From: a virus
IMG/VR virus record: IMGVR_UViG_3300037089_000656
Coordinates: 1-64,000 of that record
Strand: one strand, 5' to 3'
DNA length: 64,000 nucleotides
In this document: one piece after another, positions 22,890 to 30,997 of the stretch
Numbering within the stretch: position 1 is the first letter of the stretch
How the letters are laid out: each line of letters starts with the position of its first letter
The notes under the pieces: model-generated
Told to the model about the DNA's origin: nothing
Databases searched by the model: none
What the model saw: the letters and a program-made list of their open reading frames with translations, nothing else
Translations under genes and position numbers: made by a program

Positions 22890-24117
22890 GATTTCCTCCT
22901 ACTGGTATTCCTTCAAGATAGCCTAATTTATTTCCTTTGAGATTGTTGAATCCTGCTGAAGCATATTTTTCGAACTCTTCTTGAAAAATAAAGTAAAGTC
23001 GAATTATCCCAGTAGGTTTATTTTCCCAACTTTCAACAGTAAATTTACTCTTTTCAACCTGTTGCTTTATTTGGGCACCTGCTCCGATTCCTACTTCTCC
23101 TCTGAAATCCCTTCTCTCACGTAGAGGGAGGACCATTGCATTTGAAAGTTCAGCTGAACTATAAAAACAACTTGCAGAAGCAATACCTTCTATATTTGAT
23201 TCAGAGGTGCTAAAAGAATCCATAGTGGCCATATTTAAAGATTCTCCTATACTGGCACCTCCAGCACAGATAGGACCACCACTTGAACTGGTATAAGTAA
23301 TTGCTGGTTCTGAGGGCATAGATGATGCACTCCCTAACACTGAACTTTCTAGGCTCTTGCATCTGTGTATACCTCGTACACCACGATAACCAGGTACTCC
23401 AGAGGGGCCATGATAACCATAAACTCCACCTATTCCAGTAATGCCACTAATGGACTGTCTAAAATCAAAATTTATAGGGAATTCATTTTTATGGTGCTTT
23501 CCACCTTCCCATATTTGAGTGTATTCCTTTTGTTTATAAAAACAAAATCCAAAGGCTGGAACTGTATCTTCTTTTCCAATACAAAGTTCAGGAACAGATT
23601 TCGCCATGTCCTCGGTGAAGTAAAACTGTCTTACTCCTTCAGGAGTTAGGAAACCATCGAGATAAAGTTTATTTGGTTGGGAAAGGTAGTTTTGAGCTGG
23701 CCATTTAAACCCACATTCAGTGCATAGTCTACCTTTGCTAAAAGGCTTATGGTGTATTGGGCATTCGTCCTGGTACTCTTCTATACCATAACCCTCGATC
23801 CTCTGTCCTGTGAGGGGATTCATGCCTTTAACGGAAGATAGTACTGCAGTATTATTAGGGTTATTCATTGTCCAGTTAAACCATATACCCCATTCGGAAT
23901 CTACTGGACATACATAAGACCCTTCTCCTCCGATCCAGTTCTCGGGATGAGCTTTTAAAAAGTCGACTGGGAGAACTGGGATAGGTATTCCTGGGGGAAG
24001 TTTGCCGTTGTCATTGGTCTTTTTTTCTGCTCTCATAATAGATGCGAAGAAACCATTGATATTCATAACCCTTTGCATATAAGGAGTTATAGAAAATCCT
24101 AATATATCTCTATACAT
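22882..24117 (-). CDS. unknown 411-aa vWA-partner protein
   Basis: I do not recognise this family. The N-terminal ~130 residues include WIGGEGSYVCPVDSEWGIWFNW and a zinc-binding group (CPIHHKPF, CTECGFKW). A middle section is Gly-rich with a short collagen-like GYHGPSGVPGYRGVRG stretch and Ser-rich low-complexity sequence. The C-terminal ~100 residues (LPLRERRDF..., GIIRLYFIFQEEFEKYASAGF) look folded. It overlaps the vWA gene and probably forms a complex with it. AAAGG precedes its ATG. It is transcribed against the surrounding late genes. Confidence 0.6.
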   Translation of the reverse strand: MYRDILGFSITPYMQRVMNINGFFASIMRAEKKTNDNGKLPPGIPIPVLPVDFLKAHPENWIGGEGSYVCPVDSEWGIWFNWTMNNPNNTAVLSSVKGMNPLTGQRIEGYGIEEYQDECPIHHKPFSKGRLCTECGFKWPAQNYLSQPNKLYLDGFLTPEGVRQFYFTEDMAKSVPELCIGKEDTVPAFGFCFYKQKEYTQIWEGGKHHKNEFPINFDFRQSISGITGIGGVYGYHGPSGVPGYRGVRGIHRCKSLESSVLGSASSMPSEPAITYTSSSGGPICAGGASIGESLNMATMDSFSTSESNIEGIASASCFYSSAELSNAMVLPLRERRDFRGEVGIGAGAQIKQQVEKSKFTVESWENKPTGIIRLYFIFQEEFEKYASAGFNNLKGNKLGYLEGIPVGGNHD

Positions 24118-24142
24118 AAGATTGCCTTTCTGATATAGTGGT

Positions 24143-24162
24143 GGCTCCCTCCGTAGGGAGCC
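24143..24162 (-). promoter_or_regulatory. strong intercistronic hairpin without T-run
   Basis: GGCTCCCT-CCGT-AGGGAGCC forms a perfect 8-bp stem with a four-base loop between two minus-strand genes. Neither side has a T-run, so it is not a classical terminator. It may stabilise or process the mRNA, giving unequal expression of the 342-aa and 411-aa proteins. Confidence 0.6.
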
Positions 24163-24170
24163 TGTTATAG

Positions 24171-25199
24171 TTAGTCTAAACCTTTAACATGAAAAGGATC
24201 TGCTGGTTTTGAACTTGGTAGGTTCTTCCTGACTATTAATCGAGGAAGATCATTTATAAGGACCAATTCATCATATTTTTTAGCAGCTTGAGGCCATGTT
24301 TTTCGAAGATCCTCGAGCCCTTTACTGGCACTTGCTAGTATAGCTCTTCGATCGGATTTATCGTAACTTTTTATTCCAGTAATAAGTTTGATAAAGGCTT
24401 TGATATTACTGTCCATGCCACTAAAATCTGAATTGCATTCTTCACAATATCCTTTGTATAAAGAACTGCCACAGAAAGGACAAATCTCAATGATTTGATC
24501 TTCTGGATTGAGCTCCGTAATGCGGTAGACATTAACAAAGGCATCACCTTGGCGAACTATAGAGGGGTTAACCATTCGGCGGGATCTTTTGAGAAGATCT
24601 AAACTCATTTCGATATCAATAGCTTTCTTTCCCACACTTTTATGTGTGTCGAACACTAAACCACAGGGTTTTAATACAATAAAGTGTTGGAAATTAGCTC
24701 GACGATGAAGTTCTTGTTCAACTTCATAATCTCGGTCCATATCATACATTTCCAATAATTCTCGATCTTTCATTTGTTTAGGATCGCGGAGACCCTTTGT
24801 AAGTTCAACGAATTTATTGGCTATGATAGTTCCGTCCACGACCAGGGCTGGGGAATTTGAGGTCGTGTTTGTTGTGTTGAGGACCCATGGACTAGGTTGT
24901 TTTGGGTCTATTTCATTTGAGATCTCGGCTTTTGGCTCTGTTTTTTTAAAAGGGTCTTTGCCTTTTAAAATAGATGCCAGAGCTAATCTAGCAAGTTTAG
25001 GGTAAGTGTAATCCTTAAAAGTATTAAGGATTATGTCTTCCGTTGTGGTCTCAGCGTCGAGAAGTGCAAGTCCATCCGCATCTGGTTCAATACCAAATTC
25101 AATTTTTAAGGCTTGCAGGAAATCAGATTCTTTGATCTTGAGAAGTTTTGAAGCTTGCTGAACGCGGGACTCAAATGTGGGGAAAGATACGGTATCCAT
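24171..25199 (-). CDS. unknown zinc-ribbon protein of the minus-strand cassette
   Basis: This 342-aa protein is the first gene of the minus-strand cassette. The frame is open to 25295, but AGAAGGAG six bases before the ATG at 25199 sets the start (MDTVSFPTFE). Residues 1-90 are helical. A mid segment carries VLKPCGLVFDTHKSVGKKAIDIEM, and near residue 240 there is a zinc ribbon CPFCGSSLYKGYCEEC. The C-terminal part is helical with conserved-looking basic patches. The zinc ribbon suggests an adaptor or nucleic-acid-binding role. I cannot assign a family. Confidence 0.6.
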   Translation of the reverse strand: MDTVSFPTFESRVQQASKLLKIKESDFLQALKIEFGIEPDADGLALLDAETTTEDIILNTFKDYTYPKLARLALASILKGKDPFKKTEPKAEISNEIDPKQPSPWVLNTTNTTSNSPALVVDGTIIANKFVELTKGLRDPKQMKDRELLEMYDMDRDYEVEQELHRRANFQHFIVLKPCGLVFDTHKSVGKKAIDIEMSLDLLKRSRRMVNPSIVRQGDAFVNVYRITELNPEDQIIEICPFCGSSLYKGYCEECNSDFSGMDSNIKAFIKLITGIKSYDKSDRRAILASASKGLEDLRKTWPQAAKKYDELVLINDLPRLIVRKNLPSSKPADPFHVKGLD

Positions 25200-25462
25200 A
25201 ATGGACTCCTTCTGGTGACGTTTCATCGTCAACCTGTTTTGATCCGTTTTAAAAAGCAGTAGGATCTTCTGCTCGAGTCTTGAAAGGGGACTCACCCTCG
25301 TATGCTTTTCTGGCCTGCATACTTCGGCTCACTAAAATAAAGAATATTGATAGATTATTAAAAGGATCCATTTATAGTACATGTCCAATTGAAACATAAA
25401 CTTAATTATCTTTTAATACAAACCATTTCTCCAAGTTGTCTTTCCTTTAAAAGGACTATTAT
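25200..25462. promoter_or_regulatory. divergent intergenic region
   Basis: These 263 bases separate the minus-strand cassette from the + strand late genes and must hold promoters for both. On the + strand TTGAAA at 25389-25394 and TTTAAT at 25412-25417 are spaced by 17 bases, a fair sigma70-type promoter for the gene at 25463. For the minus strand I see only AT-rich sequence with no convincing pair. No ORF or repeat stands out. Confidence 0.5.
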
Positions 25463-26026
25463 TTGTTGCGTAAATTAGCAGATTCAATCTTTCACCCTCC
25501 CTCTGGAAGTAATGTTCCAGGTAAGGAAGACGCTAACGTTTATATGAACACTCCTCCAGATGATATACGTAAGTTATTGGAAACCGAGGAGGATGAGGGT
25601 GAAATTCTAAAGATGAAGAGTGCTCTTAAACAATGGGAACGGATCTACCAGGATCCTGGGTTTCCTTGGAAAAAGACAGCTGATAGTTTGAGGGTGATAG
25701 CAACTCGGTTAATTTTATCTGAAATTGAAAATCCTCCAGAACAGGTAACTTATTATTACGATAATGAAGTTCCATCTGGAACGGAAGAGATTCTTGAAAG
25801 TTTAGAAGGTCTTTACGATAATTACGACATGGTACGAGATGATATCCCCAGGCAGGGGGAAAGACCTGTTAGAGATATAGATATAGGTAAAGGGGATTTT
25901 AGTGCCCCTCATGATCCTATTGTTACAGATGTTAAACCGAGGGGTGACGGCCCTGATCCTGATGGTCTGGAATGTGAAGAGCCTCCTACTGGAGGAGACA
26001 TCGGTGGATGGCCGGACGGACTTTAA
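25463..26026 (+). CDS. unknown acidic 187-aa protein, TTG start
   Basis: The start is TTG (25463, or the adjacent TTG at 25466), supported by AAAAGGA seven bases upstream. The protein is acidic; the first two thirds are helical (ILKMKSALKQWERIY, KTADSLRVIATRLILSE) and the last third is disordered and rich in Asp, Pro and Gly. It opens the late operon leading to TerL, so a minor head or scaffold-related protein is possible. Confidence 0.55.
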   Translation: MLRKLADSIFHPPSGSNVPGKEDANVYMNTPPDDIRKLLETEEDEGEILKMKSALKQWERIYQDPGFPWKKTADSLRVIATRLILSEIENPPEQVTYYYDNEVPSGTEEILESLEGLYDNYDMVRDDIPRQGERPVRDIDIGKGDFSAPHDPIVTDVKPRGDGPDPDGLECEEPPTGGDIGGWPDGL

Positions 26027-26038
26027 AGGAGATATTTT

Positions 26039-26317
26039 ATGGAAGAACCTACCTGGGATATGATGTATGAGACTCTTTCGAAAGATGCTAATTCGATCAA
26101 GCATGAAGTAGAAGCTTGTGGTATGGATGAATATCTTAATGGTAATAAGATTAAGGTTGCATCCTTAAGTGACCTTTCGAGTTTTTTTCGAGTAAGCACT
26201 GATACCTTGGTACATAAGGCCGAAAAGGACTTATGGAGAATTAGTGAGGATACAAACGGGAAAGTTGTTATAGAACGTCTTTTTAATCCAGACACTAAAC
26301 AGCCTCTTAAAATATAA
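26039..26317 (+). CDS. unknown 92-aa protein
   Basis: AAAGGAG is placed well before the ATG. The protein has a helical N-terminus and a small alpha-beta C-terminus (VASLSDLSSFFRVS, LVHKAEKDLWRI, KVVIERLF) that could be a winged-helix-like or other compact fold, but no family is clear. It lies in the late operon. Confidence 0.5.
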   Translation: MEEPTWDMMYETLSKDANSIKHEVEACGMDEYLNGNKIKVASLSDLSSFFRVSTDTLVHKAEKDLWRISEDTNGKVVIERLFNPDTKQPLKI

Positions 26318-26328
26318 GGACCATTAAT

Positions 26329-26886
26329 ATGGCACGACAGAGATTTACAGATAATCCAGAATTAATGAAGACTGCAGGGGCTTCCCTTCGACGTGAGATC
26401 CCTGAGGATTTTACGTACAATCCTAAGAAATTAAAGCATCTGAAGCATATTCTCCATAATGTTAGTATTGCTTTAGGTACGTTAACTTCAGCTCTTAATG
26501 AATTCTCTCGTGTAAAAAGCCCTGAAATAAGCCCTGATGGAAAACTTGGAGGCATTGGCTATGTTATTCCAGTCAATGAGATCAAGCAGGCGATTAATAC
26601 GTCAGTTCATTCGTTGAGTAATGTTGCTGATTGTATTGCAGATGAGCTTACTAATCCTCGTTGGAATGCCGAGAAGGATTCTGAGGTTAAAGAGCTTATT
26701 AAAGAGAAGGATGATGCTGTAGATAAAGTTGAGGAAACACCGGCCATAGATGATGACATTAACTCAGAGGATATAGTTACCCTTGAAGACGAAAATAAAC
26801 CAGAAGACAATGAGAAAAAAGCTCACGGTAGTCAGGTTTTAGCCTCTGCAGTAAAACAGTCTCTGGTTAAATATTTTCGAAATTAA
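26329..26886 (+). CDS. unknown 185-aa helical late protein
   Basis: The N-terminal 110 residues are helical with basic surfaces (NPKKLKHLKHILHNVSIALGTL); the next 50 are very acidic (SEDIVTLEDENKPEDNEKK), and a final helix ends in KYFRN. The acidic linker and basic ends are common in phage scaffolding-type proteins, but that is only a suggestion. It is in the late operon between short intergenic gaps with AAGGAC upstream. Confidence 0.5.
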   Translation: MARQRFTDNPELMKTAGASLRREIPEDFTYNPKKLKHLKHILHNVSIALGTLTSALNEFSRVKSPEISPDGKLGGIGYVIPVNEIKQAINTSVHSLSNVADCIADELTNPRWNAEKDSEVKELIKEKDDAVDKVEETPAIDDDINSEDIVTLEDENKPEDNEKKAHGSQVLASAVKQSLVKYFRN

Positions 26887-26902
26887 AAAAAGGAGTCTTA
26901 AT

Positions 26903-28453
26903 ATGTTAGGCGATCTTCCCCAAGATATCATTGGTACAAATCCGACGTATCCTTCTGTGGTAAATCATGATTGGTTGACCCCGGATCCTGCTTCTTACGA
27001 TAATTACCCCTCTGATAATAATTCAGTTCGGGTTCTTCCCAAGCTTGCAGATCTTTGGGGAACTAAAGAGAGCACAGGTATTAATCTTGTTCCTAATACA
27101 GGAGCTCAGCCCCTTGCATGTTATGCTAAGGAAGAGAAGAAAGATACCGAAGTAGTTGACGAGGTTGTTCGTGATGCCAAACAAGCTATGATGCTTGGAT
27201 ACAAGGGCAAGAACTTTGTTGACCATCTACGTTCTCGACATTCATCAGATAGTATCCTAAAGGCTAAAGAGGCCCTTGGAAAGCTTTCAAGTGAACAAGG
27301 CTTATTGGGTAATGTTTATATCGATGCTTCTGCCTTTTCTTCAGCTCGAGAAGCTGAAGAATTTTTGAAGCTCCACCGTACCCGTCTTGCTCGTGAAATT
27401 GTAGTCAATGCAAGTAAGGTTAATGGCGACGTTATTAGTTTATTGGCTTCAAAGTTTCGTAAGAATGTAGTAGCAAGTGTCACCTATAATGAGGATCTTT
27501 TTGCTCAGTATAAGACTCATCTGGTAGAAGCTGGTCGAATCAGTAAAGATTTTATTATTGATTCAAAAGAATCTCTCCGTCAGGCTTTCTTGCATGTTAA
27601 AATTAAAGAGGCGACAACTAAGGTTGCTAAAGGCCCTGTAAAGATCAGTGCTGAGGTTGCTAACAAGGAATTGAATTTAAAAGGCGAGAAGCTTGCTAAT
27701 ATCGATAAACTTGTTAAAGAAGAACTTGGGTTTAAGACTGTTCGACCAATTATTACTTTTGCTCGGGAACAGCTAGCAAAAGGAAAGTCTCGTAGCGATC
27801 TTAAAGAGATGCTTGGGAAAAAGTATGCTGTTGAAGATCTAAAACAATCTGCAAAATATCTTGCCATGGTAATATCTACTGACGGTCTTATTCCTGAGAA
27901 TGTGGATAAACTTGTTACTGCGAATGAGATTCCTGATTCTATTGGAGAAGAACTGAAGAAACTTGGAAAAAAGAATCCTATTAAAGAGGAAGAAGAAGTT
28001 AAAGAGAAATCAGCTCGTTCGATCGGTCAGCAAGGTTATTTCTATAATCTTACAGGAAAACCTGTTACTTCTGAGCATCAGGCTTCTGCATTAGAATCTT
28101 TGAGAAAAGGTGATAGTATCAGAAATGTGGCTCAAATGCTTGCAAGTAAACTCCCGATCGACCAGGCAAAAAATGTTTTGGCCAGTGCTTTGACTGCTTT
28201 CAATGCTTCACCTATTGGCGTAAAAGCTAATGCTCCAGTTAAAGTTGAAAAAGAAAAAGCTCCTGAACTTAAGAAAAAAGAGACTCTTCCTGATCCTAAG
28301 ACTATTGAAGCTAAGAGTCAGGAAATACTGAGCTTTTTTGAAGGTTCGAATAGTGGAGATATCGACATTGATTTGAGTCCTGTTGTTGAAGGTAATTTAG
28401 ACATTGGTGATTTAAATCATCGCTCAGGTCTCGACGTAACCATAAGTGGGTAG
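26903..28453 (+). CDS. large Lys/Glu-rich late protein, possible virion component
   Basis: This 516-aa protein has an N-terminal Pro/Asp-rich extension (~70 residues), then repeated helical segments with charged surfaces (KQAMMLGYKGKNFVDHLRSR, KEALGKLSSEQGLLGNVYIDASAF, REQLAKGKSRSDLKEMLGKKY). Short related pieces recur, such as GKSRSDLKEMLGKKY and RKGDSIRNVAQMLASKL, which suggests an internal helical repeat of about 100 residues. The C-terminus is acidic and Pro-rich. No enzyme motif is visible. Its place near TerL suggests a head or internal virion protein; it lacks portal hallmarks. Confidence 0.5.
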   Translation: MLGDLPQDIIGTNPTYPSVVNHDWLTPDPASYDNYPSDNNSVRVLPKLADLWGTKESTGINLVPNTGAQPLACYAKEEKKDTEVVDEVVRDAKQAMMLGYKGKNFVDHLRSRHSSDSILKAKEALGKLSSEQGLLGNVYIDASAFSSAREAEEFLKLHRTRLAREIVVNASKVNGDVISLLASKFRKNVVASVTYNEDLFAQYKTHLVEAGRISKDFIIDSKESLRQAFLHVKIKEATTKVAKGPVKISAEVANKELNLKGEKLANIDKLVKEELGFKTVRPIITFAREQLAKGKSRSDLKEMLGKKYAVEDLKQSAKYLAMVISTDGLIPENVDKLVTANEIPDSIGEELKKLGKKNPIKEEEEVKEKSARSIGQQGYFYNLTGKPVTSEHQASALESLRKGDSIRNVAQMLASKLPIDQAKNVLASALTAFNASPIGVKANAPVKVEKEKAPELKKKETLPDPKTIEAKSQEILSFFEGSNSGDIDIDLSPVVEGNLDIGDLNHRSGLDVTISG

Positions 28454-28460
28454 GTAAGTT

Positions 28461-28991
28461 ATGGCGACAACACAAATTAGTCAGTTAAATCTCGATATTC
28501 TTGAAGCTGTGAAAGGACCGGATATGATTTCGGTCCCTACCACACTTGAAGAGGTTTCTGTCACGCCTGCTGAGGAGCTGTCTAATGACGAGATTTGTAT
28601 TGCCATTAGAGATGATGATTCTCCTGACACGGTCTTGAAAACAGTTCTAATGGGTCTGGCAGAAGAACAGAATTCTTTGAAAGACCTTCGTGTTAAAAAG
28701 GGTAGAGATGGTAAGGATACTTCTTTTATCTCTTTGAAACGCGGAACTCTTTTAAAATACATGTCTGAAACCCTTATTCAGAAGCAGGCCCTGGTAGGGA
28801 CTTCAAGTGATTTGGATCTTAGAGGCCCTAAGTTTCGAGAAGTATTTAAATTGTTTTTACAAATAATATCCAATACATTCGATGAAATAAAAATCCCTGC
28901 GGAATATAGGGAGATGTTTTTTCATGCTTTTAAGAAGAATCTCGAAGGCTGGGAGTTGAAGGCCGAAAAGCTTGCTAAAACAGTTATGTAA
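28461..28991 (+). CDS. unknown 176-aa protein upstream of TerL
   Basis: This acidic, helical protein has GTAGGTAAG before its ATG. It lies in the position where a small terminase subunit is often encoded, directly before TerL, but no helix-turn-helix is evident and the sequence (ILEAVKGPDMISVPTTLEEV, YREMFFHAFKKNLEGW) matches no family I know. Calling it TerS would be guesswork. Confidence 0.5.
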   Translation: MATTQISQLNLDILEAVKGPDMISVPTTLEEVSVTPAEELSNDEICIAIRDDDSPDTVLKTVLMGLAEEQNSLKDLRVKKGRDGKDTSFISLKRGTLLKYMSETLIQKQALVGTSSDLDLRGPKFREVFKLFLQIISNTFDEIKIPAEYREMFFHAFKKNLEGWELKAEKLAKTVM

Positions 28992-29007
28992 ATAGAAATA
29001 AAATAAA

Positions 29008-30915
29008 ATGAGTATTTCTGATCTATGTACTACCTTTATAAACTCTGCTAAGTTAAAGGATGATACAGAGCGGAACATTATTGAATTTGCTGAGGCTCCA
29101 TGGGGCCTCGGTCTTGGTACTGCAGGTATTCCTCCTCTTTTTCCTGTTCAGAAATTCATCTTCAATTGTTATTACAATATTCCTCTGGATAACACCGAAA
29201 AAAGAATCCGAATTAAGGATAAGTTCAATGAACAGGATCGTTACCATTTTACAGAAGTAGAGTATTTAAATTTCTTATATAATGAGGGTCGCTGTAATGT
29301 TAATGAAGTCACAGGTGACCCTAAAAAAAGTCGATCTAATCTCCATCTTGTTATTGGGCGCCGTGGTTTAAAAACAAGCAGTATTGCTGTCTTGGTTGCT
29401 TACGAAACATATAAACTTTTGAAAAAAGTCAGTCCCCAGGAATATTATGGGGTCATGCCTGATGATGAGATACGAATTTCCTGCCTTGCTACGAACCAAG
29501 AACAGGCTTCGGAACTTTTCCGAAGGATTGCAGGTCATCTTGAAAGCTCCGATTATTTCCGAAAATTTAGAAATAAGCCCACACTCAGTTATATGCAGTT
29601 AAGCACTCAACGTGATATAGATAAATACGGGGAAAGTGGCCGGCCATCGTTGCGAATTGTTGCAGCTCCTTGTAGTGGCAGAGGTCTCCGTGGACACAAT
29701 AATATTATTGCAGTCATGGATGAAATGGCTTATTTCTTCGAGAGTGACAGCTCCGTGGATAAATCGGATGAAGAAATCTATAATGCAGTTACGCCTTCCA
29801 TTATAAGGTTTAATCGCCCGGACGGGGAACCTGATGGACGTATTATTTGTATTTCTTCTCCTGCCGCCAGGACAGGAAAGTTTTATGAACTTTATCAGAA
29901 ATCCATGGATAAGGAATGTACCAATTTATTAATGATACAGGCGCCGACCTGGGAGGTTGATTATACCCTATCTCCTAAAGCTTTGCGATCGGCTTACATC
30001 GATAATCCGATTTCTTATATGTGTGAGTACGGGGCTCAGTTTAGCGATCGTGTTTCAGCATGGATTGATAATGAGCAAATTCTCAGAGTAAATATCGTAC
30101 CAAATCTTAAAGCTAAAAAAATGAGTTATGCTCGAATACCTCATTTTATGGGAATTGACGTTGGTCTTAAAAATGACGGTACGGCTATTGCAATTTGCCA
30201 TATAGCTAAACAATCTGTTGATGGGGCTTTGCGAGATTTTATTGAGTTAGATTTTATTGATGTTAGGTACGCTTCAGATGAAGGCAAGGAACATTTTCAA
30301 CCAGATGAAATGGCTAAATGGATTGCGGAGTGTGCCAGCAAATTCTTTATTTGTAAGGGTATGATGGACCAATATTATGGATTGGCAATGCTTCCTGTTC
30401 TTCATGATAAAGGGTATAAACAAATAGAGTCTGTTCATTGTAGTAGGGAATTTAATTCAAAGATCTATCAAAATTTAATGACAAAGATGTTAGATGCGAC
30501 ATTAAGAATTCCCGAAGACGAGCCTCATCTTATTGATGGAAAAATGTCTAAAGATTTGCCTTTGATTACTGAGATGTTAAGACTTCAGGCTGTAATTCAT
30601 TCTAAATATATGATTTCTGTTCAAGCCCCTGAGCTAAAAGGTCATCATGATGATCTTTCCGATGCTTTTGCTCGAGCTGTTTATTTGGCTACTGATTTTA
30701 TGACCAGTGGTGGAATGGTTGCTAATAAAATTGTACAATCTACTTCCGAGTCATCTGGTTCCTATCGGCAGTATTATCTAAAACAGAAAAAGACTGCTTC
30801 TTATACTATGAGACCGACGGCTGCGTATCAAGCAGAGTTGGCTCGAAAGTCCGCCGGATCTATGCTGGACAGACATTCTTTGTCTCGTCTGGGAACTCCT
30901 GGTCGATTCCGTTAG
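29008..30915 (+). CDS. terminase large subunit (TerL)
   Basis: This 635-aa protein is the packaging motor. The ATPase half has a variant Walker A GRRGLKTS at 117-124 and Walker B IIAVMDE at 233-239 with the coupling segment ISSPAAR (near 283-289). The nuclease half begins FMGIDVGLKNDG (D384), the first metal-binding Asp of the RNase H-like fold, and near the end has HHDDLSDAF with further metal-binding acids. The ~65-residue C-terminal tail is Ser/Tyr/Arg rich, possibly portal-binding. The start lacks a clear ribosome-binding site; AT-rich sequence precedes it. Confidence 0.93.
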   Translation: MSISDLCTTFINSAKLKDDTERNIIEFAEAPWGLGLGTAGIPPLFPVQKFIFNCYYNIPLDNTEKRIRIKDKFNEQDRYHFTEVEYLNFLYNEGRCNVNEVTGDPKKSRSNLHLVIGRRGLKTSSIAVLVAYETYKLLKKVSPQEYYGVMPDDEIRISCLATNQEQASELFRRIAGHLESSDYFRKFRNKPTLSYMQLSTQRDIDKYGESGRPSLRIVAAPCSGRGLRGHNNIIAVMDEMAYFFESDSSVDKSDEEIYNAVTPSIIRFNRPDGEPDGRIICISSPAARTGKFYELYQKSMDKECTNLLMIQAPTWEVDYTLSPKALRSAYIDNPISYMCEYGAQFSDRVSAWIDNEQILRVNIVPNLKAKKMSYARIPHFMGIDVGLKNDGTAIAICHIAKQSVDGALRDFIELDFIDVRYASDEGKEHFQPDEMAKWIAECASKFFICKGMMDQYYGLAMLPVLHDKGYKQIESVHCSREFNSKIYQNLMTKMLDATLRIPEDEPHLIDGKMSKDLPLITEMLRLQAVIHSKYMISVQAPELKGHHDDLSDAFARAVYLATDFMTSGGMVANKIVQSTSESSGSYRQYYLKQKKTASYTMRPTAAYQAELARKSAGSMLDRHSLSRLGTPGRFR

Positions 30916-30997
30916 CAATAATCTCTTAATTTTCAAAATTAATTACCAGTTATAGCTAAACCGGCCTTTTACATTTGTTTTAAAAAAGGTAGTTAAA

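Noticed and set aside
24171-25295. Longer start of the zinc-ribbon protein at 25295
   Set aside because: The extra residues lack a ribosome-binding site, whereas AGAAGGAG sits correctly before the ATG at 25199.
26903-28453. Portal protein
   Set aside because: Size and position would suit, but the sequence is Lys/Glu-rich helical repeats with no portal-like pattern. I leave it unknown.
28461-28991. Small terminase subunit
   Set aside because: Only the position before TerL supports it; no DNA-binding helix-turn-helix could be seen.
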